Source of the DNA: Chara braunii
Lineage: Eukaryota > Streptophyta > Charophyceae > Charales > Characeae
Direction: 5' to 3'
Assembly (NCBI GenBank): GCA_003427395.1
Contig: BFEA01000398.1
Coordinates: 1,368,818 to 1,432,817 of the forward strand
DNA: 64,000 nt
Shown here: piece after piece, positions 11,254-22,423 of the stretch
How positions within the stretch are numbered: position 1 is the first letter of the stretch
How the letters are laid out: each line of letters begins with the position of its first letter
Translations under genes and position numbers: made by a program
Notes under the pieces: model-generated
What the model saw: the letters and a program-made list of their open reading frames with translations, nothing else
Told to the model about the DNA's origin: nothing
The model's database searches: none

Positions 11254-12600
11254 TAAGACTACCTCCAAGCCTCAGTTTTCCAGTTCATTATTTCCGCTGC
11301 GCCCTGCCTTCTTTCGCCTCTGGGATATTGGGATTTAGAGATGGTTGAACCACGACGGATGTCTGCAGAGTTGTTCTGTTCTGTGCCCCTGGTTAGCTGA
11401 TGCCAGAACGACGCTGGGCGGAGCTGGGGTGTCGCTCTGTAACCTGCAAATGGCGGGGGAATGAGGACTTGTAGAGAGATCTGGGGTTTGCCGAGGGAGA
11501 AGGCAATCCAGGGGCGAACCAGGGGGGCCTGCTATGTGGTGAGAACGGAGCAGCTATGGGAGATATCAGTTAGGCTGGTATTGTCTCTGAATTACAATGT
11601 CCTGATACAGGGGGGCTAGGAGTTGATCTAGGAGTAGGAGGCCAGAAGGGCTAATCAACATTAGCAGTAGAATCATCAGCATTCATCATCATCATAATTG
11701 TTTGCATCATCAGAGGTGGGACGCTGAGCCCGGTTCTCAGCAAGCTGGGTTCGGTTACTCCCGGTAGACTGTGAGGGCCCCGGCCTCAATCATCTGTTTG
11801 GTAATATCAGCCTTGGGCACTGGGCCCGTTTTAATTTAAAAAAAAAAAAAAAAAAAAAAATTGGCAATTTCGCAGTTTTTTTTTTTTTTTTTTTTTTTTG
11901 CCTGGCGGCTGACACCACCAGCCATTTCGGTCTGGTACCCCAAAGTCTCAATGGTCGTGGTTCATTGACGGCTGCAAGCGAAATGGACGGGGAAACTACT
12001 GGTGGTTTAAACTACCACTACCTCCAGGCCTCAATTTTCCATTGCACGAGTTTGCCTGCATCTCAAATTCTGTCCTCTGAGGGGATGGGCATACTGGGCG
12101 CCACCAGCCTTTTCAAACAGGCAGGAAATGAGATCATTGTCCCCTGTCCAACTGAAGACAGACTGTAGGGCCAAGGAATACCTTTTTTCTTTCCTTTTCG
12201 TTTTCCTTTTAGAAAACCCATGCGGCCCCTGGGGCCCCACCAATAGATGGGTCGTCAGCAACAGCAGCAGCAACCCTACAGTCTGTGGGTACTCCACCAC
12301 CTGTGGGTTTCAAAAAGAGCAGCTTGAGTTTTTCCAAAGAAGACTTTGACCAGTACCCGGTTCAAATCAAAGTCTACTGGAGCAAAGGTCCCATTTGCCT
12401 GAATAATTCTTTTCTGGCCGCTGATCCCTGTAATGAAATGAGAATTAGAGTAAGTGGGACCTCACCACTGGAGTTCTAAAGCGCACCATCATGATGTTGG
12501 GGATCCAAAACAAAACATAGAGGGATTTTAAAACGAGACATAGATTCAATCCAAGCACTGATCCATAACCAAGGGAAGGTCCAAAACAAAGACCAGGTAC
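11254..12600. other. no recognised gene; scattered repeat fragments
   Basis: It contains a partial tail motif (about 11,718-11,745), an A-run (11,838-11,860) and a T-run (11,876-11,899) about 15 bases apart, and a GGTGGTTTAAACTACCAC palindrome around TTAA (12,007-12,010) resembling the piggyBac-like MITE ends at 57.66 kb. The 12,285-12,450 stretch is open and protein-like on the plus strand but unrecognised. Confidence 0.45.
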
Positions 12601-12623
12601 AAGACCAGAAGGTATTATCTTAC

Positions 12624-12758
12624 ATGGTCTGCAATAGACAGTGCTGCTTGGATCCCATTCATGTTTCCGAATGGAACTTCTGCCGTCAAGAGCTCCCAAA
12701 TTATGTTGGAAATGCAGTAGACATCACCCTTCCTGTCAAAAATTCCACTGCTTATCAT
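12624..12758 (-). pseudogene. protein kinase-like exon (subdomain IX region)
   Basis: On the minus strand a 135-bp open segment (45 codons) is bounded by an acceptor-like TTTTGCAG and a donor-like GTAAGA. It reads RKGDVYCISNIIWELLTAEV followed by PFGNM, matching the D-x-Y/F-S-F-G-I-x-x-W-E-L-L-T-x-x-x-P-F/Y block of plant Ser/Thr kinases. The usual serine and glycine after DVY are altered, and only one exon is visible. The minus-strand LINE next to it may have interrupted the gene. It is either a host exon or a captured fragment. Confidence 0.45.
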
Positions 12759-12848
12759 CTGCAAAACATGCGACAAACACACAACGAACAAACAAACAAT
12801 CAAACAAACAAAAGAGATGTTCGCAGCCAGGAGGCTGCGCTTGTGTGG

Positions 12849-12922
12849 GTTTCTTTTTTTCTTTTCTTTCCATTTTCTTTTTTTTCTTTTTTCAACACCC
12901 TCCCGCCAGTGTTAGTGGTGCT
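12849..12922 (-). mobile_element. distal 3' end of LINE2, cut off by LINE1 insertion
   Basis: A T-rich run (about 12,851-12,891) is followed by CAACACCCTCCCGCCAGTG and then GTGTTAGTGGTGCT. This is the reverse complement of the terminal tail plus poly(A) of the LINE family. The remainder of the same tail resumes at 18,715, on the other side of LINE1. Confidence 0.8.
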
Positions 12923-14378
12923 CGTGTCATAGTGGACTTTATCGAACACCTTCCGGCATATGTGGCGAAACGCGACGACTACGTAATGCTTGCACTGGAT
13001 CTCCCAGCCGGCCAGCCTTTCTCACTAGACGATATCATCCCGTACAAGGTGGGGGGCAAGTTGTATCAGATCCACACAGCCCATAAGCTGAGGCCATGGT
13101 GCTTCAAATGCCGTGCCTATGGACACCTGTGGTCAGACACTGCCTGCCCCCATCACCCGCTCAGACGGGATCACATAACAGGTCGATTGCAAAGAGATCC
13201 GCTTGTAGCCCACAAGTGGCACACAGTGGACCCCGGGCATGAGGGCTGTTTTTTTTGGGAATACAGCGAAGCAGAGGATGGACCAAACACCAGATCCGGG
13301 TGGACATGGGAAGGTCAGGGAGAACCAAAGTGGGAGACACGCCCCCCGGACACCTGGACTCCACCCCAGCGCCCAGACAACAAAACATTAATCCAAAAAA
13401 GGAAAGGGGACAAAGAAACAGAGAGGAGGGAGGGGGGAGAGACCTTGAAGAAAGAAAAAGAACAAGGAAAAAAACCGGCCAAAGGCGAAAGATGGGAGAT
13501 AGTACAGAAAGGGCAACAAAGGGAGCGGCCGGAAGGGGTGACACGTCAAGAAGGTGGGGGGCGCCAGGGAGATGAAGGTAAGATTGAATGGACAGAAGAA
13601 GCAAAATGGGGAAGGAGAATGGGAAAATAGATTTGCGGCACTCCAAGAAACAGAAGGGGGATCAGAAAGTGGAGGGAGCCAGATTGATAGTCTCGCCCCG
13701 CCAAGCGATATTTTCAAAGACGCCTTCGGGCCATCCCCAATGGATGTCGAGACGGACGAAAGGAATGGCGGGGAAAGAGAAGGGTTTCAAGATACTCCTC
13801 CCCTGGAGGATGTGGTGATGCAAGAGGCAGAGGGAGCAGAGGGTGCAGAGGAACAAAACTCATTAGAAGAGAGGATGAGGCGGGTGGCTGAGTGGTTATT
13901 GCAGTGTTTGCAGCACAGATATGCAAACCTCCCGGATGAATTTTGGGATGACACATACAGAAGCCTGATCCCCCTGCTGGAAAATAGTGGGAGCCTTAGA
14001 ACAGCATTAGAAAAACGGCTCCCACTGGAGGTGCAATGGGAGGAAGTTGCTCGAAAAATGTTGGGAATTGTACACGCAAGATTCTCCCCCCCGCAACCAA
14101 CTAAACACAAAAGAGAGGAAAAAGAAGGAGTGTCGGAAGGGTGTGAGCTGCAGGTGGTGCCCGTGAATGATGGGAAGGATGGGAGGGATGGGAGGGATGC
14201 TACAAAAGAGCGGGAACAAGATAGAACCACAGGAGATGATGGAAAACAAGAAATGGAAAAGGAACGCCAGAAGAAGCAGGACAGCCAGCCAGAACGCTCA
14301 GAAAAGGAGGACGACCCGATACTAGAAGGAGCACAACCCCCTCCGAAACCTAGAATTACAACTCTTAAAAATCCTTAA
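12923..14378 (+). pseudogene. LINE1 ORF1, gag-like with CCHC knuckle
   Basis: ORF1 proteins bind the element RNA. The sequence enters at VDFIEHLPAYVAKRDDYVML and continues to a zinc knuckle, CFKCRAYGHLWSDTACPHH (C-x2-C-x4-H-x6-C), at about 13,100-13,160. A highly charged Glu/Lys/Gly-rich linker follows, with a frameshift near 13,560-13,630. A conserved C-terminal helical domain then runs from LEERMRRVAEWLLQCLQHRY to WEEVARKMLGIVHARF. LINE2 carries the same order. The N-terminal third is missing because of 5' truncation. Confidence 0.85.
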
Positions 14379-14425
14379 GCTGGTTTACGGAAACGGCCCT
14401 CCTAGAATTACAACTCTTAAAAATC
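14349..14425 (+). repeat. 25-bp direct repeat at the ORF1/ORF2 junction of LINE1
   Basis: Identical copies occupy 14,349-14,373 and 14,401-14,425, starting CCTAGAATTACAACTC. They sit where LINE2 has its endonuclease domain and LINE1 has none, so they probably mark the rearrangement that removed it. Confidence 0.85.
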
Positions 14426-17400
14426 AAAGTGAGCTAAACATGGACAGAACAAGATGTTAGGACCGCCCTGGCAAAAATCCTTAAGCAGGATATTTGCATC
14501 CGACAGGGGCCAAGAAAAATGATTGGGATTTGGTTGAATGGGAGCGTCTCAAAAAAAAAAAAAAAGGGACTAAAGAAATAAAGAGAAAATGACCTAGCTT
14601 TCTTGGCAAAAAAATGTTGTGAATACTCCAAAGGAGTAGCCGCTTAGAGAAATAGAGAAGAGATAGATCTTCAAAATCATTTAAAAGATCTTAATCAACA
14701 GCAAGAGCAAATCCAAGGAGCTATTAATGAGGATCTGTCCGCCACCATACGACAAATCGAGAATCGCCTTCTCGAACGAATGGAACATAGATGGAACGAC
14801 GCAAGCATACGAGGAAAGTTTAGAAAACAAAAAACAGAAGGAACCATGGACGCAAGATTTTTTGCAATGGCTAAACTTCGGGTTGGGAGGACGACACATT
14901 GACGCCCTCGCAGACCCGACACAACCACAAGAGCAACCAGCCACCACCACACCTCAATGTATCTACATAGTCAGAAAATTCTACATAAACTTTTTTCATC
15001 ACAATGTAAACACATCTATGAAGACAAAAGAATACAAGAAATTAATGAATTTCTGACCCCCCTGCAAAAACAAATCACAACACAACAAAGGGCAACGCTG
15101 GAGAGTTCACCCGCAAAAGAGGAGATAGGGACGACACTCATGCAGATGGAAGAAGAAAAAAACCCCTGAATAGACGGGTTACCCAAGGAATTCAGGGAAA
15201 CAATGTGGCCCTCCCTCTCACAGGACTTGATGGAATACTACCAGACGATTTGGACAAATGGACAAATGGGAAAATTCGTCGGCCAAGGGATACTGACCCT
15301 GCTTCATAAGAAAGGAGATAAAATGAATATTAGAAACTATCGGCCAATTACACTCCTGACCGTGGTATACAAAATGCTGGCAAAGGCATTGGCGAATCGC
15401 ATGACCCCGATAATGTCGGACATCATTCACCCAGCGCAAACTGGCTTCATTAAAGGCAGAAAGATCTAGGACAACATTCTCCTCATTCATGAGGTCATTA
15501 AGCTATCTCGGTAATCCAGACACAACGCTGCTATCATTTTTGTCGACTTTGAAAAAACATACGATTATGTAGACTAGGTTTTCCGTGATCAATGCTTAGA
15601 GAAGCTTAATTTTGGCCCGTCTTTTAGACGCTGGGTGAAGATCCTTCATCAAAATGCTACGACGCGGGTGCAGGTGAATGGTAGACTGGCCCCACTTATC
15701 CGTCTAGAGCGATCAGTTCACCAGGGCGACCCGATCGCCCCCTTTCTAGTCGTAATAATCATGGAAGCATTGACGGCGAACCTGCGTTCTCACAGGCAAA
15801 TTAAGAAAATAAGGGTAACCTCTATCCCCGAGGAGGCAATCCCTATCTGTTCACTCTTTGCTGATGATCTTACCCTCATGGTGGAAGCTTCGGTCGAAAA
15901 CATGGAGGAAATTCGTCGATTGATGGATCGATTTTGTAATCTCTCAAACATGAGGGTTAACTGGGGAAATAAAACGGAAGGCTGGTAGATACACTACCAA
16001 GGGGTCCGACCGCCAGAATCTCTGCGGATTAGATGGCTGCCGAAAGAAGCCCCGATCAGGGTGTTGGGAGTTAAACTATCGGCAGAAGGGCAACCGCCCT
16101 CCAACGATGAATGGCTGTTGCAGCCGGTTCTTGGAAAGCTGAGCAGTTGGAAGGATAGCAAAACTTCGCTGATAGGACGGGCCTTGGTTATCAATAATGT
16201 AGCACTAGCCTCATTATGGTATAAAACAATACTTTGGTCACTCAATAAATCAGCCACAACCACCTTCCAGCGACAGGTGGCGGCATTCCTGTGGAGGGGG
16301 AACCACGAATGTCCTAATGTTATTAGCAGAGTGGTCTGGCACACGGTAATCCAACCGAAAAACAAAGGAGGGTTGGGGATCATAGACCCATCTAGCCAGA
16401 TGATGGCCCTAGCCTTGCAGTGGATTAAACACTTACTCCTCAACCCACAGACCCCTTGGATAACACTTGCACTACAACAGATGTCCAGGTTAGCCCCGGT
16501 GGCCCCTCTGGACACAGACCCGACGTCTTGGCTAGAAGATCGATATTGACCTGTTCCTAGGTCATCACCCGACAAAGACGATGAACCCAATACGGACAGG
16601 CAAGCAGCTAGAAGAGACCTAAAAAATGATGCTTTCTGGACCTCCCTTATAAAAACATGGAGGAAACTCCCCCCTACAGATAAAGTGTCACCACTGCGCT
16701 GGGAGGAAGTATATACACAACCCCTCTTCGCCAACCGGTGGATAACAGACTCTAACAGTAGGGTGCTACGGTGCACGGATTCCCCCTGGAAGGGATGGAC
16801 CAAAAACGGTGTCCTAAGAGTAGGACATATCTGGGATCAGAGAAGGGAGACTGGGTATTCGAACCTAAGTTAAGAGAAAAATTGAGATACTGTCACAAGG
16901 TAGGGGAAACATTGGAGACAATCGTCTTTGCTGTCCCCTTAGACTGGGTGCGCATTCTCAAGAAGGGACCGACGCTGGAAGAAAGCGACTAGGTGCGCAT
17001 AAAAGACCAAGAGGGGGTAGTGGGGAATGTAGTGGGCACACGGCCATCACGAGAAGGAGGGGGAGAAATATTTGTCAACCTTTTCCATAGGGCCTCAGAT
17101 GACCGGCTTATGAGAATGGAAGGAGACAAGGTACAATGGCATAAAAGATCGGAATTATACAGAATCCGGGTCTTAAGAGAAAGGGATGGATGGTTGGCAT
17201 ACAAACCAACCACCCCGATCTCACACCTTGGTTTTGATCCGGCAAACTGGACCTGGACACTAACCATAGGTAAAGGAAAACAAGGGCAGCGACAGCTACA
17301 CACACTATCAGTCAAATCAGCTTATAGACTGTTGCGCCCCAAAAGAACCTTAAAAGGCATAGTAGAGGACAGGTGGATGAGACACCTAAATGTGGGAAAA

Positions 17401-18227
17401 GAGGCCCTTCGCTCAATAAGATGGTTTAGACTAAGTAGGGCCTCCCCGACGAAAGTGGCGTCACTACAATGGCAAATTGAACACCGTTGCCTACCCACAA
17501 ATGATTGGCTGATCGATAGAACAACCCTGTAACAACGAGGGCTAGCCCTGCCGTGGTGCAAACTTTGCTCATCGACCTTTCCACAAAGATGCTGACCAGA
17601 AACAATCGAGCATATCTTCCTGCAGTTCCCGGGGTCAATATGGCTATGGAGATAGTGGGACAGGGTTTGGAGACAGATGGGAACCACAATTATTTGGCCA
17701 TGGGATTGGAAGGCAATACATTGCGAAACATGGCACCCGGAACAGGCCTTATCCTTCGAAGAGAACATGTTTAAAATTGAGAGGCGGGCGATGCTCTGGG
17801 CGCTATGAAGGAGACGTTGTGTTTATGAAATGGAGGCAATAAGACTGGATGGCCAAATCTTACAAGAATAAATTAGACTGTATGTGGAAGTTGAAATTAC
17901 TATTCAATGGAAAAAAGTAAAAGAAAAATTAGTAACCCTACGTACTATAACAGAAATCAAGAAGAACATCCAACAATTTAGCAAGGATTGGATGGAGGGG
18001 ACCCAGGGGAAGCCCATTGCAAATATTCGATGGGAAGGGGAAGGGGAAGGAGAAGGGGGGGGGGGAATTGTGGGACAAAATGGCAGGAACTACCAACTCC
18101 GTTTCAAGAATGGACAGATATCCAACAGGACATCCCTTGGCGCCCTGCTTCGGACTTCCCCGACCCCTTCCCACCACCAGCTCTAGCTATGGTGGGGGAG
18201 CAGTGGTACAAGGGTGGGGATTCCTAG
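14426..18227 (+). pseudogene. LINE1 ORF2: reverse transcriptase and zf-RVT, endonuclease missing
   Basis: Non-LTR RT blocks are in order: LLHKKGDKMNIRNYRPITLL (15,295-15,355), a VDFEKTYDYVD block (about 15,541), HQGDPIAPFLVVIIMEAL (15,720), catalytic SLFADDLTLMVEA (about 15,850), the VNWGNKTEGW block and IRVLGVKLSAEG. RNase-H-like/thumb and linker regions follow, then PTNDWLIDR of the zf-RVT segment (about 17,500). The C-terminal DFPDPFPPPALAMV motif ends at TAG 18,225-18,227. Stops replace conserved Trp and Gln codons (after YDYVD, after TEGW, after KGRKI, after LEDRY). The APE endonuclease seen in LINE2 is absent. It cannot mobilise itself. Confidence 0.88.
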
Positions 18228-18564
18228 CAGAAGCGGGCCAGGGAGAAACGACACCTGGTAGCAAGTAGGGGGGAGGGTGGGAGGGTGGAATTAGCTTATA
18301 ACTGTCAGGGCTGGGTCAAAATAGATACAACTTTTTACCTCCACCCCTTTCTCCCACTTCCAACTGCCTGGTAGGAATGCAGTGGTGCGATATGAATGGA
18401 TGAAAAACGAAGCCAAGGGTAAAGATCTTAGTCGTAGTGCCAGGCCTTATCAACTTTAGATGGCGCCCTTCTTTAGAGGGTAAAGAGGCACAGATTAGGG
18501 GAAGGGGCACAAATTAGGGGATCTCATTGTTACTGGCCCCATGGCCTTCAGACAGTATCATTGG

Positions 18565-18823
18565 CTGTATATGGGACGCTGGACCCGTTTTCCAGCAGGT
18601 GACGCTCCCCATCAATAGATGGAGCCTCTCCCCAGGTGTTAGTGGTGTCTGCTCTTATCAGCATCACTAACACCGGTGGAGTTGTTGAAAAAAAAAAAAA
18701 AAAAAAAAAAAAAAGTGTTAGTGGTGCTGATAAGAGCAGTCACCACTAACACCTGGGGAGAGGCTTCATCTATTGGTGGGGAGCATCACCTGCTGGAAAC
18801 CAGGTCCAGCGTCCCATATACAG
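18565..18823. repeat. 259-bp imperfect palindrome made of two LINE tails tail-to-tail
   Basis: The left arm is the LINE1 3' end; the right arm is the LINE2 tail on the opposite strand. Both share CTGTATATGGGACGCTGG at the outer edge, with the LINE1 A-run in the centre. The palindrome is a by-product of LINE1 inserting in the opposite orientation into the same tail sequence, not an independent foldback element. Confidence 0.88.
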
Positions 18824-19214
18824 AATGTGTTACATAATGTATTTGGAGAATATGAAGAATATGAGAAACAAAAAGATTGAGTGAGATTCCTACCAGCATT
18901 GATTACGCTGGGATCCAGGGGATTGACTGGTCAGGATGTTTGAAAGAGGGGGGAAAGCCTTTTTATCCTGAACTGCTGCTACCCAACCACTGCACCAGTA
19001 TCCCCTGTTTCAGGAACCTCCTCACCCTGCTGCTGGGCGTCAGACTTCAGCTTGCTCGTCTGGTTCCTTTCCTTCGGCAGTCTTGACTCTTGAGTAGTGT
19101 GTGGCCTCCTTGTGTTGCGACTGTCATCCCCCGGGGGCCACCGGCAGCAATCGATAAGCACTGCACCGGGGGGCATCGATGGGGCTTATCTCCGAGTCAC
19201 TCATATCTGCCTGG

Positions 19215-20093
19215 TTAGGTAACTACTTCCATCAGGGCTAGAGGGTGAGGGGGGAAAGGGTCCAGGAAATTAGACGGGGGTCTCATCGGGAGGGATGGAT
19301 CAATGTGGGTCCAGTCATTGAAAACGAGTCTATAGTCCCTTGGGATTTCTTGTCCTGTTATGACGGCTTGATCCCCTGTCCATTCAATTCGAGCCATCCA
19401 TCCTCCCCGATCTCCCCCTAGCTAGTCCCCACAGAAACCCGTAATCGCCCTCTTAATATCCTGGACTGTCTGATAGATGTCTAACTGTGGCTTAAGGTCT
19501 CTCCATCTACGCCTCAGCTCCAATTGTACCAGCTCCTTTATTTGTCTTGTCAATTCGGGACCCTCGATTTTAACCACTTCCAAGACTAAAAGGCAGCGCT
19601 GCGACCAGAGCACCCATAGGACAGATCGTTTACCCAAGCTGTACAGGTTGTTGGCGTAGGTAGGGGCGCTTTCTAGTGCTGGGCAGTGTCGTGTCAGTGT
19701 GGCTTGCGACCATGGCCAGGGTGTGTCCGGTACCATTTTTCTCCAGATGCGGTCCCACCACCGCCATGTCAGTAAGGCCACCGGGCATTGCATAAAAATA
19801 TGCTCAATGGTTTCATTTCTTTTTTGCATTGGGAAGGCAGATAAACATCGGTGGCACCACGGGGGCACTTTTCCTTGTTGTTCTAGGTGAGTATGGTCAA
19901 TTAGCCAAGCATTCGTCGGCAGGCAGCGATGGGCAATCTGCCATTGTAATGACGTGATTTTGGCCGGTCTCGCTTTGCTTCCATTGAACCATTTAATTGG
20001 CCTGAGGAGAGACCGATCCACGTTTAGGTGTTGAACCCACCTATCACTGATTCGATCCCTTAACACTCTCTTGGGTCTAAGCATCTTGTACAT
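19215..20093 (-). pseudogene. LINE2 ORF2 C-terminus: zf-RVT domain
   Basis: The frame 20,093-19,422 is 223 codons and free of stops. It contains RWVQHLNVD, ITSLQWQIAHRCLPTNAWLI, CHRC, then IEHIFMQCPVALLTWRWWD. This is a Cys2...His-Cys ribbon of the zf-RVT type found between RT and the C-terminus of plant LINEs. The final segment, with PPSNFLDPFPPHPLALME, is separated from it by a stop (19,397-19,215). Confidence 0.85.
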
Positions 20094-20168
20094 GGATTTG
20101 ACAGTTATGGTGTTAAGGTGGACTCTTTTTCCGGTTGCCTTTGCTGTTCCCCGGGCCGTCTGCCAGTG

Positions 20169-20603
20169 TCATTCTTTAGGGTCAATGAGCAGCTCGTTTA
20201 TTGGTGTTTGAAGGGAGAAGACCGTGGTGTCCTGTCCCTCCTGCAGCACACGTACTCGGAACACCTTGGTTTTTTCCCGCCACTCAAAGGGGTTGCGGGA
20301 ATCAAGAAGCTTCCCCCTTGGCCCAATGGCATAATATTCCACCAACACGTCTGATGTCCACACCAAGTGGATCTGACCTATCCGTGTCGTATCCCTTGGT
20401 ATAGCGACCCTGTCCCCTTCCTCCAACATGGGGCCGTGTTTGAGTACCTTATACCAGGCGAGGGGGAGTGCTTCAATGATTGTTTCCAGATGCCTCTCTG
20501 TGTGATGACAATAGCGGAGGATGCTTTGAAGCTGAGTTGTTGTTTTCCAGTCCTTCCTCTCATGGTCCCACAGGTGCCTGACGCGGAGTATCCCATTCTT
20601 CAC
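20169..20603 (-). pseudogene. LINE2 ORF2 linker segment
   Basis: The frame reads NGILRVRHLWDHERKDW, then ILRYCHHTERHLETIIEALP and VLVEYYAIGPRGKLL, matching the poorly characterised region between RT and zf-RVT in LINE1 (16,800-17,200). It is offset in frame from the downstream zf-RVT segment. Confidence 0.7.
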
Positions 20604-20828
20604 CCATCCCTTCCAGGTTCCAGGGGGCAGCTGAGCTGTTCAAAATCTGCCCATGATGGGGAGTAATCCACCGGTTACCGAACAACGGTTGTCAGTACAC
20701 TTCCTCCCACCTCATTGGTGCCTGCTTTTCAGGGAGGGGGAGCCTGCGCCAACTCTTTAGTAGTGAAGACCAAAATTTATCTGTTGTTTGCCCGTAAATC
20801 TTGCGTGGGATTGACCAATACCGATCCT

Positions 20829-21317
20829 CTAACCATGTAAGTGGGCTAACCTCAGGTGGAGCCGGCGGGGCCAACCAATATGTTCTAAGCCGAGGGTTCG
20901 CCAAGGACTGTCCAATGAGAAGATCAAAGTCTTCAGCCATTTAAGACGGAGGGCCTGGACGTGTGTCATGAGGTCGATAATGCCCAGGCCTCCAACCTGT
21001 TTTGGTTGTATAACGGACTCCCATGCCACCCTACTGATGACATTTGCACAATCATCATCTCCTCTCCAAAGGAAGGCTGCTGCCCTAGACCTAAGTGATT
21101 GGAAGGCCGTACTGCGTAGAGGCCAAAGCATTGACTTATACCACAACGCAACAAAAACCACATTGTTAATAACCAGCGCCCGAGCAAAGAGAGAGGTGTG
21201 CTTATTGCGCCAGTTGGCCAATTTAGCTAGGGTTGGTGCCGAAATCCAGTCGTCATTTGAGGAAGGGCGACCCTGGGCTGTTAATGAAACTCCCAAGAAT
21301 CGGACAGGGGCCTGCAA
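20829..21317 (-). pseudogene. LINE2 ORF2 post-palm region
   Basis: It is stop-free for 162 codons: PVRFLGVSLTAQGRPSSNDD, ARALVINNVVFVALWYKSML, AAAFLWRGDDDCANVISRVA and GGLGIIDL. These are the conserved blocks after the catalytic FADD in plant-type LINEs, and the LINE1 equivalent is at 16,061-16,549. Confidence 0.85.
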
Positions 21318-21395
21318 GGGAAGCCAGTGGATGTTTGGGGAGTCCGGTGGGCGACCTCCTTGGTTGTGAATCCACCACCCCTGTGTTTTGCTCCC

Positions 21396-22211
21396 TCAGT
21401 TCACCATCATGTCAGATACTTGTGCGAATTTACTCATTAATTTCTGGATTTTAATCATATTCCCCTGTGTAGCTACTATGATGGTGAGATCGTCCGCGAA
21501 CAGCGAGCATATCGGGACGACTTCCTTTGGGATTCTTGTGATCTGGATTTTCTTTATATCTTTATTTACCCTAAGGTTGGCCGATAACGCCTCCATGATA
21601 ATGAGGAAGAGGAAGGGTGCTATTGGATCACCCTGGCGGACCGATCGTTCCAACTTAATCGGAGGAGTCAGTGTCCCGTTTATTTGCACCCTTGTAGTCG
21701 CATTGTGATGAAGGATGCATATCCACCTACGGAAGACCGGCCCAAAATTCATTTTTTCCAAACTCTTATCAAGAAAGAGTCAGTCCACGTGATCGTAGGT
21801 TTTCTCAAAATCGATAAAAACGAGGGCTGCATTTTGTTTTGTTTGTCGGTACAATTGCAACACCTCGTTGACCAGTAAGATATTTTCTTGGATTTGCCTA
21901 TGTTGCGTAAACCCTATCTGTGATGGGCGAGTCACTCCCTCTAGGAACGAAATCATCCTGTTGGTCAGGGCCTTGACCAACATTTTATAGGTAACAGTCA
22001 GGAGGTTGATGGGTCTGTAGTTTCGGATATTGAATTTGTCTCCTTTTTTGTATAGAAGGGACAACACTCCCTGACCGATCAACTCCCTCATTTCCCCTGT
22101 GCGCCAGACTTCATTGTAGTACCCCATAAGATTAGAGCTCATGCAATCCCACATTGTCTCCCAAAATTTTTTCGCTAAGCCATCCATCTCGGGGTTTTTC
22201 TCCTTTTCCAT
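21396..22211 (-). pseudogene. LINE2 reverse transcriptase palm
   Basis: The frame begins QMEKEKNPEMDGLAKKFW. LLYKKGDKFNIRNYRPINLL, LVFIDFEKTYDHVD, RQGDPIAPFLFLIIMEAL and the catalytic SLFADDLTIIV follow. A TGA sits where LINE RTs have Trp after YDHVD, with a shift into the next segment, and a second TGA replaces Trp after MMVN. The catalytic residues remain legible but the protein could not be made in one piece. Confidence 0.87.
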
Positions 22212-22250
22212 CTGTAGGAAGGCTGTCCATATTTCTTCCTTAGTCAGGGG

Positions 22251-22375
22251 CTATGTGACACCCGCGGCCTAGGCCGCGGGCATTTCGGCCGCTGCAACCG
22301 AGAATCTCGGCCGCAGCTGCCGCCCGCTAGCCCGTGGCCGAGGCCGCAGGATCCACGGCCCGGCGTGTCACGTAG
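22251..22375. mobile_element. 125-bp hAT-like MITE inside LINE2
   Basis: Terminal inverted repeats CTAYGTGACACSC are flanked by an 8-bp duplication, GTMAGGGG (22,243-22,250 and 22,376-22,383, one mismatch). The interior is extremely GC-rich and self-complementary, including the perfect 20-bp palindrome CCCGCGGCCTAGGCCGCGGG (22,261-22,280). It has no coding capacity. An 8-bp duplication suggests hAT, though the termini are not canonical. Confidence 0.8.
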
Positions 22376-22423
22376 GTAAGGGGAGCCTCTAGCCTCTCTC
22401 GCTAGTTGGGAGAAAGACACCTG

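Larger units (their letters stand above)
12923..18714 (+). mobile_element. LINE1: 5'-truncated non-LTR retrotransposon nested in LINE2
   Basis: A 14-bp target duplication, GTGTTAGTGGTGCT, occurs at 12,909-12,922 and 18,715-18,728. The element starts inside ORF1, runs through ORF2, a 3'-UTR, the shared tail (18,573-18,625) and a 27-base A-run (18,688-18,714). It is therefore younger than the minus-strand LINE2 it interrupts. Both ORFs are now broken by stops and frameshifts. Confidence 0.93.

Noticed and set aside
13161-14249. Minus-strand Ser/Leu/Phe-rich frames opposite LINE1 ORF1
   Set aside because: They are shadows of the Glu/Lys/Gly-rich plus-strand gag-like sequence.
18565-18823. Independent foldback transposon
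   Set aside because: The arms are explained by two LINE tails brought together by an insertion with a defined target duplication.
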